Positions 4,345-5,080 of a stretch of 5,080 nt of DNA are shown piece after piece. The stretch spans positions 1-5,080 of the forward strand of contig NZ_UPZP01000129.1 of the NCBI RefSeq assembly GCF_900538805.1, written 5' to 3'. The position numbers and the translations under genes are program-made. Origin of the DNA: an uncultured Dialister sp. (GTDB taxonomy: Bacteria > Bacillota > Negativicutes > Veillonellales > Dialisteraceae). Below the pieces are notes generated by a model. The model was not told the DNA's origin and did not search any database. It worked only from the letters and a program-made list of their open reading frames with translations. Within the stretch, counting starts at the first letter, position 1. Every line of letters begins with the position of its first letter.

Positions 4345-4349
4345 TTCTT

Positions 4350-4694
4350 ATGGAAATTAAATTCTACGAGGACTAGACCGGACGGGTTCCGGTGAAGGAG
4401 TTTTTAGACGGCTTAGACATTAAGATGCGGCAAAAAATGCTTCGTTCGATTCAGGCCCTGCAGGATATGGGTATTTCTCTTCGAATGCCGTTGTCAGAAT
4501 CGTTGGAGGATGGCATTTTTGAGCTTCGCGCGAAATCAGGCACAAATATCAGCCGTGTTATGTATTTCTTCATTATTGGAAATCGAGCGGTCCTGACGCA
4601 TGGCTTTATTAAGAAAACACAAAAAACGCCGAGACGAGAGCTGCAGCGGGCGAAAGATATCCGAGCGGATTATTTCAGGCGCTTTGGAAGGTAA
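4350..4694 (+). pseudogene. HigB/Gp49-like RelE-superfamily toxin with in-frame TAG at codon 9
   Basis: From the ATG at 4350 (AAAGGA nine bases upstream) the frame reads MEIKFYED, stop (4374-4376), then TGRVPVKEFLDGLDIK onwards without further stops to 4694, 115 codons in all. The family signatures are GIFELRAKSGTNISRVMYFF and HGFIKKTQKTPRREL, typical of phage-derived Gp49-like/HigB toxins, which cleave mRNA on the ribosome. The usual protein starts like this one and has Glu or similar at the stop position, so a single-base GAG-to-TAG change would explain it. An internal GTG at 4392 could give a 100-residue product lacking the first strand, but its ribosome binding site is weak (GGACGGG). The module is probably toxin-dead unless the stop is read through or translation reinitiates. 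The antitoxin gene follows after 13 bases. Confidence 0.8.
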
Positions 4695-4707
4695 GGAGGT
4701 GAGTGTA

Positions 4708-4980
4708 ATGGATGATTTCGACAGATATCTGAAAGAACAGATGAAGGATCCTGATTTCAAAAAGGAATGGGATGATCATGAGCTGGAGTACCGGCTGATG
4801 ATGATGGTGCTGAAAGCACGGAATGAACAGCATCTTACGCAGTCAGAGCTGGCAGAGCGTACCGGCATCCGTCAGTCTAATATCAGCAGGATTGAAAAGG
4901 GTCAGTCATTACCCTCGATTGCTACTCTGAACAAGATTGCCCATGGTCTGGGGAAGGAGCTTGAAATCAAATTTATTTGA
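4708..4980 (+). CDS. XRE family antitoxin, HigA-like
   Basis: The 90-residue protein has an N-terminal helical arm (MDDFDRYLKEQMKDPDFKKE, then WDDHELEYRLMMMVLKARNE) that probably contacts the toxin. A helix-turn-helix of the Cro/C1 type follows at about residues 35-80 (LTQSELAERTG, then IRQSNISRIEKGQSLPSIAT), with a short tail GKELEIKFI. It should bind the palindromic operator at 4304-4344 and neutralise the toxin encoded just upstream; toxin-first order is usual for HigBA. The ATG at 4708 has AAGGAGG (4693-4699) eight bases upstream, overlapping the toxin stop codon, so the two genes are coupled. An upstream in-frame start inside the toxin gene is rejected for this reason. No terminator is visible before the MITE. 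Confidence 0.92.
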   Translation: MDDFDRYLKEQMKDPDFKKEWDDHELEYRLMMMVLKARNEQHLTQSELAERTGIRQSNISRIEKGQSLPSIATLNKIAHGLGKELEIKFI

Positions 4981-4986
4981 GTGCTA

Positions 4987-5080
4987 GGGAAGCGCTGATT
5001 AAATCGTTATCGGATTTCATTCTTGTATTTTTATTTAATGCAAGGAATAAGTCGACGCGAATAGCGAGCTATTTAAGGAG
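4987..5080. mobile_element. Second MITE copy, cut by window end
   Basis: It begins GGGAAGCGCTGATTAAATCG after TA (4985-4986) in a CTA context. It aligns to the reverse complement of the 1142-1302 element, so it lies in the opposite orientation. The shared core is GACGCGAATAGCGAGCTATT (5055-5074) followed by TAAGGAG, including the AATAGC-GA-GCTATT palindrome. The arm between about 5005 and 5035 has diverged. The short frame present in the first copy is closed here by stops, so the element is best read as non-coding. Confidence 0.85.

Noticed and set aside
4374..4376. Reassigned TAG codon (alternative genetic code or pyrrolysine)
   Set aside because: TAG serves as a normal stop for the DUF4236 gene and hicB in this window, and HigB-type toxins do not use pyrrolysine.
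4600..4980. Longer antitoxin starting at an ATG within the toxin gene
   Set aside because: The extra 36 residues merely translate the toxin's 3' end in another frame, while the ATG at 4708 has an excellent ribosome binding site and begins the conserved MDDFDRYLKEQ segment.

Overview
The window looks like a stretch of accessory chromosome from a Firmicutes (Bacillota) bacterium. Genes are preceded by strong AGGAGG-type ribosome binding sites, promoters are TTGxxx-17-TATAAT-like, base composition is intermediate, and small toxin-antitoxin modules are dense. A gut clostridium or a Negativicute (Dialister-like) would fit, but the genus is a guess. No rRNA, tRNA, CRISPR array, phage structural gene or transposase gene is visible.

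Layout. 1-445 has no gene and holds a mosaic of short GC-rich palindromes joined by conserved linkers (block A). 448-984 encodes a DUF4236 protein with two zinc ribbons and a C-terminal membrane segment. It is followed at once by a small four-cysteine zinc protein gene (991-1354), which is split by a 161-bp MITE-like insertion (1142-1302). Removing the insertion and one TA restores the reading frame. 1355-1764 is gene-free, with heptamer repeats and a second mosaic (block C). 1813-2426 is a hicAB toxin-antitoxin operon with its own promoter and operator-like palindromes. A bidirectional terminator (2437-2472) separates it from a convergent Phd/YefM antitoxin plus RelE/ParE toxin operon on the minus strand (3045 down to 2484). 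3211-3532 is a complete small transcription unit (promoter with tandem 11-bp repeat, strong ribosome binding site, 60-codon gene, terminator) of unknown function. 3533-4297 is gene-free and carries the largest mosaic (block B). 4298-4980 is a HigB/HigA-type module. Its promoter lies in a perfect 41-bp palindrome, its toxin gene has an in-frame TAG at codon 9, and its XRE antitoxin is intact. The window ends inside a second copy of the MITE (4987-5080+), inserted 6 bp after the antitoxin stop codon.

How it fits together. Three unrelated type II toxin-antitoxin modules lie within about 3.2 kb, each apparently autoregulated and each bounded by terminators or repeat blocks. Around them, repeats are multiplying, flipping and exchanging hairpins, and a MITE has broken at least one gene. 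This is what an accessory 'TA island' under mobile-element pressure looks like. The least explained structure is the hairpin mosaic: the same linkers recur in the same order, while the palindromes between them change sequence yet stay self-complementary.
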